Below are positions 19,402 to 28,325 of a stretch of DNA of 64,000 nt, in pieces (positions within the stretch are counted from its first letter, which is position 1; each line of letters begins with the position of its first letter). The stretch is taken from NCBI RefSeq assembly GCF_018531495.1, contig NZ_JAHDTI010000009.1:434001-498000 (forward strand). Reading direction: 5' to 3'. The position numbers and the translations under genes are program-made. The DNA is from Nonomuraea sediminis (GTDB lineage: Bacteria > Actinomycetota > Actinomycetes > Streptosporangiales > Streptosporangiaceae). The notes below the pieces were generated by a model. It saw only the letters and a program-made list of their open reading frames with translations. It did no database searches and was not told the DNA's origin.

Positions 19402-21333
19402 GTGAGACTACGGTCTCTGCTGGCCTGCGCGGTCGCGCTGGCAGCCACATCGGCCGCGCTCATCGCGGCCCCCGCGGTCGCGCAGGCCGCCGGGAACGAT
19501 CCAGCGATCAGCCCCGCGCTGGCCGCGGAGGTCAAGAAGGAGGACAAGGTCCGCGCGATCGTCGAGGTCAAGCCGGGCCAGAGCGTCAACTCCGTGGCCA
19601 CCTCGGCGGAGAACGCCTCCGGCGACACCAAGGTCCTGGAGAAGACGGGTTCGACCCGGTTCTTCGTCACCGAGGTGGACACCAAGACCCTGGGCGAGCT
19701 GGGCAAGGACCGCCGGGTCGACTCCGTGTTCAAGGACCGGCTCAGCGCCGCGTCGCTCGACGTCAGCACCAAGGTGATCGGCTCGGACAAGGCCAACGAG
19801 GCCGGCTGGACGGGCAAGGGCCAGACCATCGCCATCCTGGACACGGGCATCGATCGCGACCACCCGTTCTTCACCGGCCGGATCGTGGACGAGGCCTGCT
19901 TCTCCACCACCTCCGCCGAGTACTCCTCGACCACGCTGTGCCCGAACGGGGAGGCCACCCAGACCGGCGCGGGATCCGCGGACGCCGAGACCGCGCGCTG
20001 CCTCAACAACGGCGTCAACGGCTGCACCCACGGCACCCACGTGGCCGGCATCGCCGCCGGCAAGAAGACCGCGGGCGCGCCCTCCAACGGCGTCGCGCCG
20101 GAGGCGGGCATCCTGCCGGTCCAGGTCTTCAGCCGCTTCGACAACGCCGGCATCTGCCAGGGCAGCGGCGCCCCGTCGGCGCCCTGCTACCTGTCCTTCA
20201 CCTCCGACCAGCTGTACGCGCTGGAGTACGTGGAGAAGGTGGCCGCGCAGCGCAACGTCGTCGCGGTCAACATGAGTCTGGGTGGCGGCGGCCCGTACGC
20301 CGGCCACTGCGACACCGACCCCAACGACCTGGTGATCAAGGCTCACTTCGACACCCTGGTCGGCCTGGGCGTCGCCCCCGTCGTGGCCGCCGGGAACTCC
20401 GGCTTCCAGAACGGCGTCTCCTCCCCTGCGTGCATCTCCAGCGCGGTCGCCGTCGGCGCCACCGACGACAGCGACGCGATCGCCTCGTTCTCCAACCGCG
20501 GCAAGCTGCTCGACCTCTTCGCGCCCGGTGTCGCGATCAACTCCTCGATCCCGAACAACACCTACGGGCAGAAGAGCGGCACGTCGATGGCCGCCCCGCA
20601 CGTGGCGGGCGCCTTCGCGCTGATGAGCCAGGCCTACCCGAACCTGAGCGTCGGGCAGCTCCTGGCCAAGCTGCAGGACACCGGCAAGGACATCACCTAC
20701 TCCTCGGGCGGCGCCCAGGTGACCACCGAGCGGATCGACCTGGCCAAGGCGACCCCGCCCAAGGGAACCCCGACGCCGACTCCGACGCCCACCCCGACGG
20801 TGACGCCGACGGCGACGGCCACGCCCACGCACAGCCAGAGCCCTGCCCCGACCCCGGCGCCCACCACGAACAACCCGCCGAGCACCGACACGATCGTCAT
20901 CGACGACACCCCCGAGCCGGTGCCCGACACCTGCGTCCGCGGCCACGGCAAGTCGCCGCTGAACGCCGCCGGCTGGGCCAAGGAGCTCAAGAAGGGCCCC
21001 GGCAGCCTCAGCGACAAGACGCTGCTGTGCTACCTGTCGCTCGCGCAGAACGGCAGCAGGGTCTTCCCCGAGGTGACCGACGCGGGCACCCTGGCCAAGG
21101 CCTACAAGGTGGTCGGCTCCGGCGGCAAGGACGCCAAGGCCGCACTCGACAGGCAGCTGCTGGCCGCGTGGCTCAACTACGCCCACGGCGTCTACAACGG
21201 CTCGGCCAAGGTGCACGGGAACACCACGCTGAAGCAGGCGCTGACCGTTGCCGAGAAGTATCGGGTCTCGGGTGGCTCCGCCGTACAGCTGAAGAAGGCC
21301 GCGGCCTTCCTGGCCAAGTACGTGAACAAGTAG
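19402..21333 (+). CDS. Secreted S8 (subtilisin-like) serine protease with unrecognised C-terminal domain (2)
   Basis: A 643-residue paralogue of the upstream protease. The GTG at 19402 is the chosen start because GGAGGA lies at about 19393 and the product then begins M-R-L-R-S-L-L like its neighbour. A signal peptide ends near A-Q-A-A-G (~30). The catalytic triad is D147 (L-D-T-G-I-D-R-D), H210 (T-H-G-T-H-V-A-G) and S395 (S-G-T-S-M-A-A-P). A T-P repeat linker (~451-500) precedes a C-terminal domain with C511 and C543, the same 32-residue spacing as in the first protease. A strong terminator follows. The pair probably arose by tandem duplication. Confidence 0.94.
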   Translation: MRLRSLLACAVALAATSAALIAAPAVAQAAGNDPAISPALAAEVKKEDKVRAIVEVKPGQSVNSVATSAENASGDTKVLEKTGSTRFFVTEVDTKTLGELGKDRRVDSVFKDRLSAASLDVSTKVIGSDKANEAGWTGKGQTIAILDTGIDRDHPFFTGRIVDEACFSTTSAEYSSTTLCPNGEATQTGAGSADAETARCLNNGVNGCTHGTHVAGIAAGKKTAGAPSNGVAPEAGILPVQVFSRFDNAGICQGSGAPSAPCYLSFTSDQLYALEYVEKVAAQRNVVAVNMSLGGGGPYAGHCDTDPNDLVIKAHFDTLVGLGVAPVVAAGNSGFQNGVSSPACISSAVAVGATDDSDAIASFSNRGKLLDLFAPGVAINSSIPNNTYGQKSGTSMAAPHVAGAFALMSQAYPNLSVGQLLAKLQDTGKDITYSSGGAQVTTERIDLAKATPPKGTPTPTPTPTPTVTPTATATPTHSQSPAPTPAPTTNNPPSTDTIVIDDTPEPVPDTCVRGHGKSPLNAAGWAKELKKGPGSLSDKTLLCYLSLAQNGSRVFPEVTDAGTLAKAYKVVGSGGKDAKAALDRQLLAAWLNYAHGVYNGSAKVHGNTTLKQALTVAEKYRVSGGSAVQLKKAAAFLAKYVNK

Positions 21334-21346
21334 GCACACCCGCATG

Positions 21347-21376
21347 AAGGGCCGCTCCTGTGGGGGCGGCCCTTTT
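21347..21376 (+). terminator. Rho-independent terminator after the second protease
   Basis: A perfect 9-bp stem, AAGGGCCGC at 21347-21355 paired with GCGGCCCTT at 21366-21374, has a 10-nt loop and is followed by further T residues. It starts 13 bp after the protease stop codon and before sppA, so it should end the protease transcript. Confidence 0.85.
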
Positions 21377-21421
21377 GCGTGTGGCCCGCTATGGCGAGAT
21401 GTGTCGCTTAGGGTGGCATTT

Positions 21422-23116
21422 ATGGACGCAGGCAAGGCGATCTTCGAGACCGTTGACAGGTTTCGCCAGCGGCGCACCGGCCCGCTGGTGCTGGAGCTGG
21501 ACCTCACCGAGGGACTGACGGAAGGCCCGCCCGCCGACCCACTCGCCGCCCTGCTGTCCATGCGCAGGCCGCGCCTGTCCGACGTGCTGGCGGGGCTGAA
21601 GCGGGCACGGCAGGACTCCCGGGTCAAGGCGTTGATCGTGAAGATCGGCGGCAACCTGGGGCTGGCCATGGTGCAGGAGCTGCGGCAGGCCGTCGTCCAG
21701 TTCCGCGCCTCGGGCAAGCTGACCGTGGCCTTCTCCGAGACGTTCGGCGAGTTCGGCAACGGGACCGTGCCGTACTACCTGGCAAGCGCCTTCGAGCGTG
21801 TCTACCTGCAGCCCAGCGGCGACGTCGGCCTGACCGGCGTGGCGCTCGAGCAGCGCTTCGTCAAGGGGGCGCTGGGCAAGCTGGGCGTCGGGTACGAGCT
21901 GGGGCAGCGGCACGAGTACAAGACCGCGGCCAACATGTTCACCCAGGACCACATGACCGAGCCGCACCGGGAGTCGATGACCCGGATCGTGGAGTCGGTG
22001 GTCGAGCAGATGACCGCCGGGATCGCCGACGGGCGCAGGCTCGACCCCGAGAAGGTGCGCGAGCTGATCGACCGGGGGCCCTTCATCGCCTCCGAGGCGC
22101 TCGAGGCCGGGCTCGTCGACGGGCTCGCCTACCGCGACGAGGTCTACGACGAGGTCAAGAAGGCCGCGGGAGCCGAGGCACACCTGCAGTTCGTCTCCCG
22201 GTACCAGCGCGGCGCCGCCGTACGCAGGCTGCCGCATCCGACCGCGCCGGGCATCGCGCTCATCCACGGGACCGGGCAGATCAGGATGGGCCGCAGCGGG
22301 CGCAGCCCGCTCGGCGGGGGCGGCGCGATGGGGTCGGACACGATCAGCGCCGCGCTGCGGTCGGCGCGGCGGGACGAGCACGTCAAGGCCGTGGTGCTCC
22401 GGGTCGACAGCCCCGGCGGATCGTACGTGGCCTCGGACACGGTCTGGCGCGAGGTCGTGCTGACGCGGCAGGCCAAGCCGGTCATCGTGTCGATGGGCGA
22501 CCTGGCGGCCTCGGGCGGGTACTTCGTGTCGATGGGCGCGGACGTGATCGTCGCCCAGCCGGGCACGCTGACCGGTTCGATCGGCGTCTTCGGCGGCAAG
22601 CCGGTTCTGTCGGAACTGCTCGGCAAGATCGGCATAAATTCGGAGATGGTGGCGGAGGGGGCCAACGCGGGGATGTTCTCCACGACGCGCGCCTTCTCCC
22701 CCGAGGAGTGGGAGCGGGTCAACGCCTGGCTCGACCGGATCTACGATGACTTCGTGGGCAAGGTCGCCGAGGGGCGCAGGCTCACCCGCGACAGGGCCCA
22801 CGAGCTGGCCCGCGGCCGCGTCTGGACCGGCGCCGACGCCCGCGAACGCGGCCTGGTCGACGAGCTCGGCGGCCTGGAGGACGCGCTCGCGATCGCCCGC
22901 AGGCGCGCCTCCCTGTCAGAGGACGCGCCCGTGCGCAGCTACCCGCGCCTCCACCCGCTGGAGCGCCTGCGCGGGCCCGAGTCGAGCGAGGACAAGTCGG
23001 CCGCGCTCGCCCGGATCCGCCTGGAGTCCTGGGGTCCGCTGGCTCGCCTGTCGGCCGACCTCGGCCTGCCCCTCGCGGGTCCCCTCGCCCTGCCGTCCTG
23101 GTACCGGATCAGCTGA
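21422..23116 (+). CDS. sppA: Signal peptide peptidase SppA (double-domain type)
   Basis: A 564-residue S49 serine protease of the long, tandem-domain form. The N-terminal half supplies the lysine (H-E-Y-K-T-A-A-N-M-F) and the C-terminal half the serine (G-D-L-A-A-S-G-G-Y-F), the Ser/Lys dyad of SppA, with R-V-D-S-P-G-G-S before it. It normally cleaves left-over signal peptides in the membrane. No N-terminal transmembrane helix is obvious. The ATG at 21422, preceded by AGGGTGG, gives the family N-terminus M-D-A-G-K-A-I-F-E; an upstream in-frame ATG lies inside the terminator hairpin and is unlikely. Confidence 0.92.
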   Translation: MDAGKAIFETVDRFRQRRTGPLVLELDLTEGLTEGPPADPLAALLSMRRPRLSDVLAGLKRARQDSRVKALIVKIGGNLGLAMVQELRQAVVQFRASGKLTVAFSETFGEFGNGTVPYYLASAFERVYLQPSGDVGLTGVALEQRFVKGALGKLGVGYELGQRHEYKTAANMFTQDHMTEPHRESMTRIVESVVEQMTAGIADGRRLDPEKVRELIDRGPFIASEALEAGLVDGLAYRDEVYDEVKKAAGAEAHLQFVSRYQRGAAVRRLPHPTAPGIALIHGTGQIRMGRSGRSPLGGGGAMGSDTISAALRSARRDEHVKAVVLRVDSPGGSYVASDTVWREVVLTRQAKPVIVSMGDLAASGGYFVSMGADVIVAQPGTLTGSIGVFGGKPVLSELLGKIGINSEMVAEGANAGMFSTTRAFSPEEWERVNAWLDRIYDDFVGKVAEGRRLTRDRAHELARGRVWTGADARERGLVDELGGLEDALAIARRRASLSEDAPVRSYPRLHPLERLRGPESSEDKSAALARIRLESWGPLARLSADLGLPLAGPLALPSWYRIS

Positions 23117-23121
23117 CACCC

Positions 23122-23225
23122 GTACGGCGAGCCGCCGCCACCGGCCGCCCGCCGTACAGGGCTGAGGACGCGCGTCCGGCGCCTGCGCTCGTGGCGGAGT
23201 GCTCTCCCGCCGCCACGGCGCCCTC
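23122..23225 (+). repeat. Dispersed ~104-bp intergenic element, copy A
   Basis: Begins GTACGGCGAGCC and contains CGCCGTAC, so the first third can fold as an 8-bp-stem hairpin. It ends in CCGCCGCCACGGCGCC. Closely related copies lie at 26753 (B), 40663 (C) and, reversed, 34254-34357 (D). Copy A fills the gap between the sppA stop and the convergent stop of the kinase gene. No ORF is evident in it. Confidence 0.75.
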
Positions 23226-23236
23226 CTGACGTGGCT

Positions 23237-26200
23237 CTACGGACAGGCGGGCTGGTAGGGCAGGTCAGGGGCGTCCTGGTGCCACTCGTCCCGCGTCAGC
23301 GAACGGGCGGCACGGGCGCAGAGGCCGACCAGCGCATCGGAGGGGTTCAGTGGGATGTCGTGGTAGGTGCCGTCGGGGCCGATGACGCGCAGGTGCGTGC
23401 CATCCGGCGTGAACGCGGTGCGGGTTTCCGCAATGTAGGCGGCGTAGCCGGTGGGGTGGGCGATGGCGGTGGGCCAAGGCGTGCCCAGCTGGGCGCCGGT
23501 GCGCAGATCGAAGAGGGCGACCCAGGCGCCGTAGATGACGGCCAGGAGGGAACCGTCGCGGGAGATGGAGGCGGCGGTGACGTCGCCATTGACGCGGAAG
23601 AGGCGGCCGGTGGGCTGCCAGGTGCGCGTGTCCCAGAGCGCGACGGTCCTGGTACCGCTGGGCGCGGCCGCGAGGTCGCCTGACGGCGAGAGGGCGAGCC
23701 AGCGATTGGGCGTGGTGCGGGACGTCACCCGCTTCGTGGTGAGGTCGATCAGCGTCATCCCCAAGGGGTCGCCGGTGGTCAGGTAGCGGCTGTCGGCGCT
23801 GAAGACCGGGATCGCGGAAGTAGACACGTTCTCGCGTTTGAACACCTGCTTGCGGGTGTGGGCGTCGAAGACGACCACGGCGCCGTGACCGAAGTAGTCG
23901 TTGTCCTGGACGTAGGTCACCACAAGGAAGTGCCCATCGGGGCTGAAGGAGGGCCGGCCGCCGACGCCGAGCTGCGGCAGTTCGACCGTGCCGAGTGCCC
24001 GCCCCGACCGGGCGTCCCAGAAGCGCAAAGGTCCAACGGTGGAGTCGCTGCTCGTGACGACCGTCTTGCCATCGGGGCTGACCGCGACACCCAGAGCCCC
24101 GTTGATCGCATCGTCGCCCGGCACCTCGATCGTCGCGCCGTACTCGTGCAGGGAGGGGATCGCCAGCGTGTACACCTGGTTGCCGACCGCCGTGACAGCC
24201 AGTGTGCCGTCGGGGGTGAGCTCGGCCGTGCCCGCGCCAGCCGGGGTCGCAGGGATGGTGCCCGTGAGACCGGCGGTGTCGTAGACGGTCACCTGGCCGG
24301 TTTCGTCGAGCAGGGTGAGGAGCCGGTTGTCCCGGCTGAACCTGGGCAGCTCGTTCACCCTGGCGGAGAGCGTGAAGCGGAGCAGCTGGGCCCCATCGCG
24401 CACGCGCCAGAGCGTCACCGTGGTGTTGTAGACCCCCGAGACGGTGGCCAGGAAGGCCCCATCGGCGCTGAAGCTCGCCTGGTAGAGGTCGATGAGCTTG
24501 CCGACCTCTATCTCAGCAGGCTTGCCTGCCGAGATATCCCACAACTTGCCGCCCGCCATGGCGGAGCGGCCGTCGGCGGTGAAGGCGTCGGCCACGTCAG
24601 GAAGCCGCAGGCCGGTCCAGGAGCCCAGTCCGGGAAGCGCCACGGTCTTCTTGTCGATCATCACGAACCGGTCCCCCGGCCCCACGGCGTACCGGGTCGC
24701 GTCCTTGGCCAGAACCCGGTGCGTGGCGACGCTCCACAGTGCCGCGCGCGGTTCCCCGCCGTCCTTTGCGGTCAGGTACCCGCCACCGGGGCTGAAGCGC
24801 AGCTCCGTGGGCGGATCAAACCCCGGCAGCGGCCCGCCCCCGAGCGGCTTCCCGGTACGCAGGTCCCACAGCCCGACCTTCTCGTCCAGGCCGAGCGCGA
24901 GCGTGTTCCCGTTGACCGCGGCGCCGCCGAAGGGCGTCACCTGACCGACCCTGAAGGACGTCTCCCGCTTGCCCGACATCACGTCGTAAACCGCGACCTC
25001 CCCGCCGCCCACGCTGACCAGGCGCCGGCCGTCAGGGGTGAGCGTCCGCGTGGTGTTGGCCGGGGCCGGGTCCTTCAGTACGCGGTACTCCTGCTGGGCC
25101 AGCGAGCTGAACACGGCGGCCCTGGCCTCGGGCACTGGGGCCAGGCGGTAGGCGGCGGCGCTGAGCAGCATGGCGCGCTCCGGGTCGGTCTTGCGCAGCG
25201 AGTCGGCCCGCAGCGCCAGGTTCCTGGCCGCGGCCTGGGCTCGCTCGGCGGCCAGGTCCCGTTCGCTGGCGTCGCCGCGCAGCGACTGCTGCCAGGCCAG
25301 CGTCCCGGCCGTGAGTGCCACGACCAGCAGCCCCGCCAGGCCGGTCACGACCAGGCGGCGCCGCCTGCGCTGCCGGGCCGACTGGGCGCGGCTCTCCTCC
25401 AGGAAGGCCCGCTCGGCCGGGTTGAGCGTCAGATGGGACGGCACGTCGGCCGCCCACGCCAGCGCGTCCCGCAGCGCCGTACCGCGCAGCAGGTCCTCGG
25501 CGTGGCGGCCGCCGTCGAGCCAGCGGCGGGCCGCCTCGCCCAGCCTGCGGTGGCGGCGCAGCGCGTCGCGGTCACCGGAGACCCAGGCGTGCAGTCGCGG
25601 CCAGGCGCGTAACAAGGCGGCCTGGCGGACCGCGAGCGTGTCCTGGCCGCGTTCGATGAGCGCGGCCTCCTCGAGCGCGGCGACCACCGGCTCGGCCGCG
25701 GCGGGATCGGGCAGCTCGCCGAGCGCGGCCCGGCGCGGCGACTCGTCCGTGTCGTGCACGTCGACCAGCCGGAGCAGCACCTGCCTGGCGACCTCGCGCG
25801 CGTCGGCGGTCAGCGCGGCGTAGACGTTCTCGGCGACCGCGCCCAGCGCCGGAGTCCCGGCCAGTTCGGAAGGAGGACGCACCGCGGCGGCCGTCCTGGC
25901 GCCGTCCGACAGCGAGGCGCGCGCGCCGAGCAGGTGCAGCAGCAGCTCCTGCGCGGTGGGCCGCTCCGCCGGGTCCTTGGCCAGCGCGGCGGCCACCAGC
26001 TCGCGCAGGCCCTCGGGGATGTGGGACAGGTCGATCGAGGCCGTCAGCAGCCGGTTGATGACCGCGACGGTGGTGGGCGCGGCGAAGGCGTCCCTGCCGG
26101 TGGCGACGAAGTAGGCCATCGCGCCCCAGGCGAACACGTCGGCCGCCGGCTCGACCCGGCCCCCGTCGAACAGCTCGGGAGCCATGTACATGGGCGTGCC

Positions 26201-26716
26201 GACCAGCTCACCCGTCGAGGTCATCGACAGCCCGACGGTCCTGGCGATGCCGAAGTCGATCACGCGCGGCCCGTCGGGGCCGAGCAGCACGTTCTCCGGC
26301 TTGAGGTCGCGGTGCACCACGCCGGCCTGGTGGATCGCGGCCAGCGCGGTCGCCATGCCGACGACCAGCCGGTGCAGCCCGTCGCCCGTCACCGCCTCCG
26401 TGACGGCGCGGCGCATGCTCGGTCCTGGGACGAACTCGCTGACGATGTAGGGGCGCTCGCCGGTCAGATCGTGGTCGAGCACGCGTGCCGTGCAGAAGGC
26501 GGCGACCCGCTGCGCCGCGGTCACCTCCCTGACGAAGCGCCGCCGCAGCTGGTGGTCGCCGGGCAGGTAGGCGTGCAGCACCTTGACCGCCACGCGGTTG
26601 GCGGCCTCGTCGTACCCCTCGTAGACGACGCCCTGTCCCCCGGATCCGAGCCGGCCGGCCAGCCAGTAGCCACCGAGCCTTTGAGGATCCCCCGCGCGTA
26701 GCGGCTCAGCACTCAT
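23237..26716 (-). CDS. Membrane Ser/Thr protein kinase with C-terminal beta-propeller
   Basis: A 1159-residue protein. The kinase domain is at ~15-270: G-S-G-G-Q-G-V-V-Y (P-loop), V-A-V-K-V-L (ATP Lys), H-R-D-L-K-P-E-N (catalytic loop) and D-F-G. Next comes a helical segment (~300-465; R-Q-A-A-L-L-R-A-W-P-R-L and R-L-G-E-A-A-R-R-W) like that found between STAND NTPase and WD40 parts in other signalling proteins, but without the NTPase. One transmembrane helix (L-V-V-T-G-L-A-G-L-L-V-V-A-L) is followed by ~650 residues of WD40-like repeats (F-S-P-D-G-blocks), predicted extracytoplasmic. The ATG has AAGGG upstream. Copies A and B of the dispersed element flank the gene. Ligand and substrates unknown. 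Confidence 0.93.
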   Translation of the reverse strand: MSAEPLRAGDPQRLGGYWLAGRLGSGGQGVVYEGYDEAANRVAVKVLHAYLPGDHQLRRRFVREVTAAQRVAAFCTARVLDHDLTGERPYIVSEFVPGPSMRRAVTEAVTGDGLHRLVVGMATALAAIHQAGVVHRDLKPENVLLGPDGPRVIDFGIARTVGLSMTSTGELVGTPMYMAPELFDGGRVEPAADVFAWGAMAYFVATGRDAFAAPTTVAVINRLLTASIDLSHIPEGLRELVAAALAKDPAERPTAQELLLHLLGARASLSDGARTAAAVRPPSELAGTPALGAVAENVYAALTADAREVARQVLLRLVDVHDTDESPRRAALGELPDPAAAEPVVAALEEAALIERGQDTLAVRQAALLRAWPRLHAWVSGDRDALRRHRRLGEAARRWLDGGRHAEDLLRGTALRDALAWAADVPSHLTLNPAERAFLEESRAQSARQRRRRRLVVTGLAGLLVVALTAGTLAWQQSLRGDASERDLAAERAQAAARNLALRADSLRKTDPERAMLLSAAAYRLAPVPEARAAVFSSLAQQEYRVLKDPAPANTTRTLTPDGRRLVSVGGGEVAVYDVMSGKRETSFRVGQVTPFGGAAVNGNTLALGLDEKVGLWDLRTGKPLGGGPLPGFDPPTELRFSPGGGYLTAKDGGEPRAALWSVATHRVLAKDATRYAVGPGDRFVMIDKKTVALPGLGSWTGLRLPDVADAFTADGRSAMAGGKLWDISAGKPAEIEVGKLIDLYQASFSADGAFLATVSGVYNTTVTLWRVRDGAQLLRFTLSARVNELPRFSRDNRLLTLLDETGQVTVYDTAGLTGTIPATPAGAGTAELTPDGTLAVTAVGNQVYTLAIPSLHEYGATIEVPGDDAINGALGVAVSPDGKTVVTSSDSTVGPLRFWDARSGRALGTVELPQLGVGGRPSFSPDGHFLVVTYVQDNDYFGHGAVVVFDAHTRKQVFKRENVSTSAIPVFSADSRYLTTGDPLGMTLIDLTTKRVTSRTTPNRWLALSPSGDLAAAPSGTRTVALWDTRTWQPTGRLFRVNGDVTAASISRDGSLLAVIYGAWVALFDLRTGAQLGTPWPTAIAHPTGYAAYIAETRTAFTPDGTHLRVIGPDGTYHDIPLNPSDALVGLCARAARSLTRDEWHQDAPDLPYQPACP

Positions 26717-26752
26717 GTGCCCTTAGATCCCATGCCGCGGCATTTTGTTCTT

Positions 26753-26855
26753 GTACGGCAAGCCACAGCCACCGGCCGCCCGCCATACTCCGGCCGAGGA
26801 CCCGCGACCGGCGCTTCCGGCGAGTCGGCGACGCTTCCCGCCGCCACGGCGCCCG
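26753..26855 (+). repeat. Dispersed ~104-bp intergenic element, copy B
   Basis: Begins GTACGGCAAGCC. It shares the exact 20-mer GAGGACCCGCGACCGGCGCT (26796-26815) with copy D and ends CCGCCACGGCGCCC at the last base before the flavin reductase stop codon. Its orientation is opposite to both neighbouring genes. It lies between the kinase start and the reductase 3' end. Confidence 0.78.
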
Positions 26856-27332
26856 CTACACCGGCCGGTATCTGCCACGCAGCCGTACCAGGGGCAGGAC
26901 GGAAGGCGTCACATATGTGACCGCCAGAATCCCGGCGATGAAGAGCGTGTGATCGCCCGCGGGCACCACCTGGGAGGTCTCCACCTCCAGGGCCGCCACC
27001 CCGTCCTCGACGATCAGGGCGTCGGTGTGGCCGCCGCGGTGGTGCGGGACCCCGGCGAGCAGGTGGCGGGCGCTCGGCCGGCCCGCGGTGGCGAAGCGGC
27101 TGGCGATCGCGGCCTGCCCCGCCGACAGCAGGGAGGCCGCCCAGCGGTCCTGGCGCAGCAGCACCTCGGCCAGGTAGCCGTTGCTGGTCAGCGAGGCCAG
27201 GATCAGCGGCGGCTCGACCGAGACGGACATCAGCGCCGACACGGTGACCCCGAGGTCGTCGCGGTCGTCCCTGACCGTGATCACCGCGACCCCGGCCGCC
27301 AGCTGCGCCATCGCCTCCGTGAACTCGCTCAC
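26856..27332 (-). CDS. Flavin reductase-like FMN-binding protein
   Basis: A 158-residue protein of the flavin reductase/DIM6 split-barrel family, with the N-terminal motif L-A-A-G-V-A-V-I-T-V-R, then V-T-V-S-A-L-M-S-V-S-V-E-P-P and a central D-H-T-L-F-I-A. Members reduce FMN or FAD with NAD(P)H and usually feed a separate monooxygenase; no such partner is adjacent, so the physiological partner is unknown. The stop codon abuts repeat copy B. The start lies 40 bp downstream of the osmoprotectant-binding protein gene, so it could be the last gene of that operon. Confidence 0.88.
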   Translation of the reverse strand: MSEFTEAMAQLAAGVAVITVRDDRDDLGVTVSALMSVSVEPPLILASLTSNGYLAEVLLRQDRWAASLLSAGQAAIASRFATAGRPSARHLLAGVPHHRGGHTDALIVEDGVAALEVETSQVVPAGDHTLFIAGILAVTYVTPSVLPLVRLRGRYRPV

Positions 27333-27372
27333 CAGGAGGGCCCCCGGTCGCCGGAGACCCTCCTCGCGCGGG

Positions 27373-28287
27373 TCAACCGAGACCGTTGGAGGTCAGCCAT
27401 TCCTTGGCCACCGTGGCGGCGTCTTCCTTGTCGATGGACAGCTTCTTCATCATCTCGACGAGCTGGTCCGTCGTGAGCTTGGCGGAGATCGCGTTGAGCG
27501 TGGAGGTGACGGTGTCGTTCGCTCCGGCCTTGTTGACCAGCGGCGTGATGTTCTGGGCGCTGAAGACGCTCTTCGGGTCCTCCAGCGACACCATGTTGTT
27601 GATCAGGATCTTGGGGTCGGTCGTGAAGACGTTGCCCGCCTGGACCGTGCCGTTCTTGATGGCGTCGGCGGTGGTGTCGCCGGTGGGCTTCCACTCCTTG
27701 AACGCCAGGCCGTACACGTCCTTGAACTGCTGCTCGCGGCGCTTCTTGAACTCCGGCGGGCCGCCCACGGACATGTCCTTCGACACCTTGGCCAGGTCCT
27801 CGATGGTCTTGAGGTTGTACTTGGCCGCGGTGTCCTTGGTCACCGTCAGGGAGTCGTTGTCCTGGGCCGAGGAGGAGTCGAGAATCTCCAGCTCGGGCGG
27901 CAGCTTGCTCTTCAACTCGGTGTTCACCTGGTCGGTCGAGGCAGCCGTGGACTTCGGGTCCAGGTAGGCCAGCAGCGCGCCGTTGTACTCGGGGAGCACC
28001 GTGAGACCGCCGCTCTTGATCTGCCCGATGAGCACCTCGCGGCTGCCGATGTTCGGCTTCTCCTCGACGTCGACGCCCTTGGCCTTGAGCGCCTGGGCGT
28101 AGATCGAGCCGAGCAGCACGTTCTCGGGGAAGTTGGCAGAGCCGACGACGACCTTGCCTCCCGCCGCCGCGGAAGAGCCGGAGGGTGCGGCGCTGGCGCT
28201 GGTGAGCGGGTTGCCCCCGCCGCCGCACGCCGACAAGGCGAGCATCGCCGCGGTGACGACCGCGGCGGCGCCGAAAATGCGTCTCAT
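27373..28287 (-). CDS. Glycine betaine/choline-type ABC transporter substrate-binding lipoprotein
   Basis: A 304-residue lipoprotein. The signal peptide ends with lipobox L-S-A-C-G, anchoring it to the outer membrane face. The mature protein has the OpuAC/QAT pattern: V-V-V-G-S-A-N-F-P-E-N-V, I-G-S-R-E-V-L and L-P-E-Y-N-G. It should capture quaternary ammonium or similar osmoprotectants for the two permeases and the ATPase upstream. The ATG at complement 28285-28287 has AAGGGA upstream; a longer in-frame start adds 13 residues and spoils the signal peptide. It is the fourth gene of the operon. Confidence 0.92.
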   Translation of the reverse strand: MRRIFGAAAVVTAAMLALSACGGGGNPLTSASAAPSGSSAAAGGKVVVGSANFPENVLLGSIYAQALKAKGVDVEEKPNIGSREVLIGQIKSGGLTVLPEYNGALLAYLDPKSTAASTDQVNTELKSKLPPELEILDSSSAQDNDSLTVTKDTAAKYNLKTIEDLAKVSKDMSVGGPPEFKKRREQQFKDVYGLAFKEWKPTGDTTADAIKNGTVQAGNVFTTDPKILINNMVSLEDPKSVFSAQNITPLVNKAGANDTVTSTLNAISAKLTTDQLVEMMKKLSIDKEDAATVAKEWLTSNGLG

Positions 28288-28325
28288 AGTGAGATTCCCT
28301 TTCCTAGCGGGGGGTATTGCAGACA

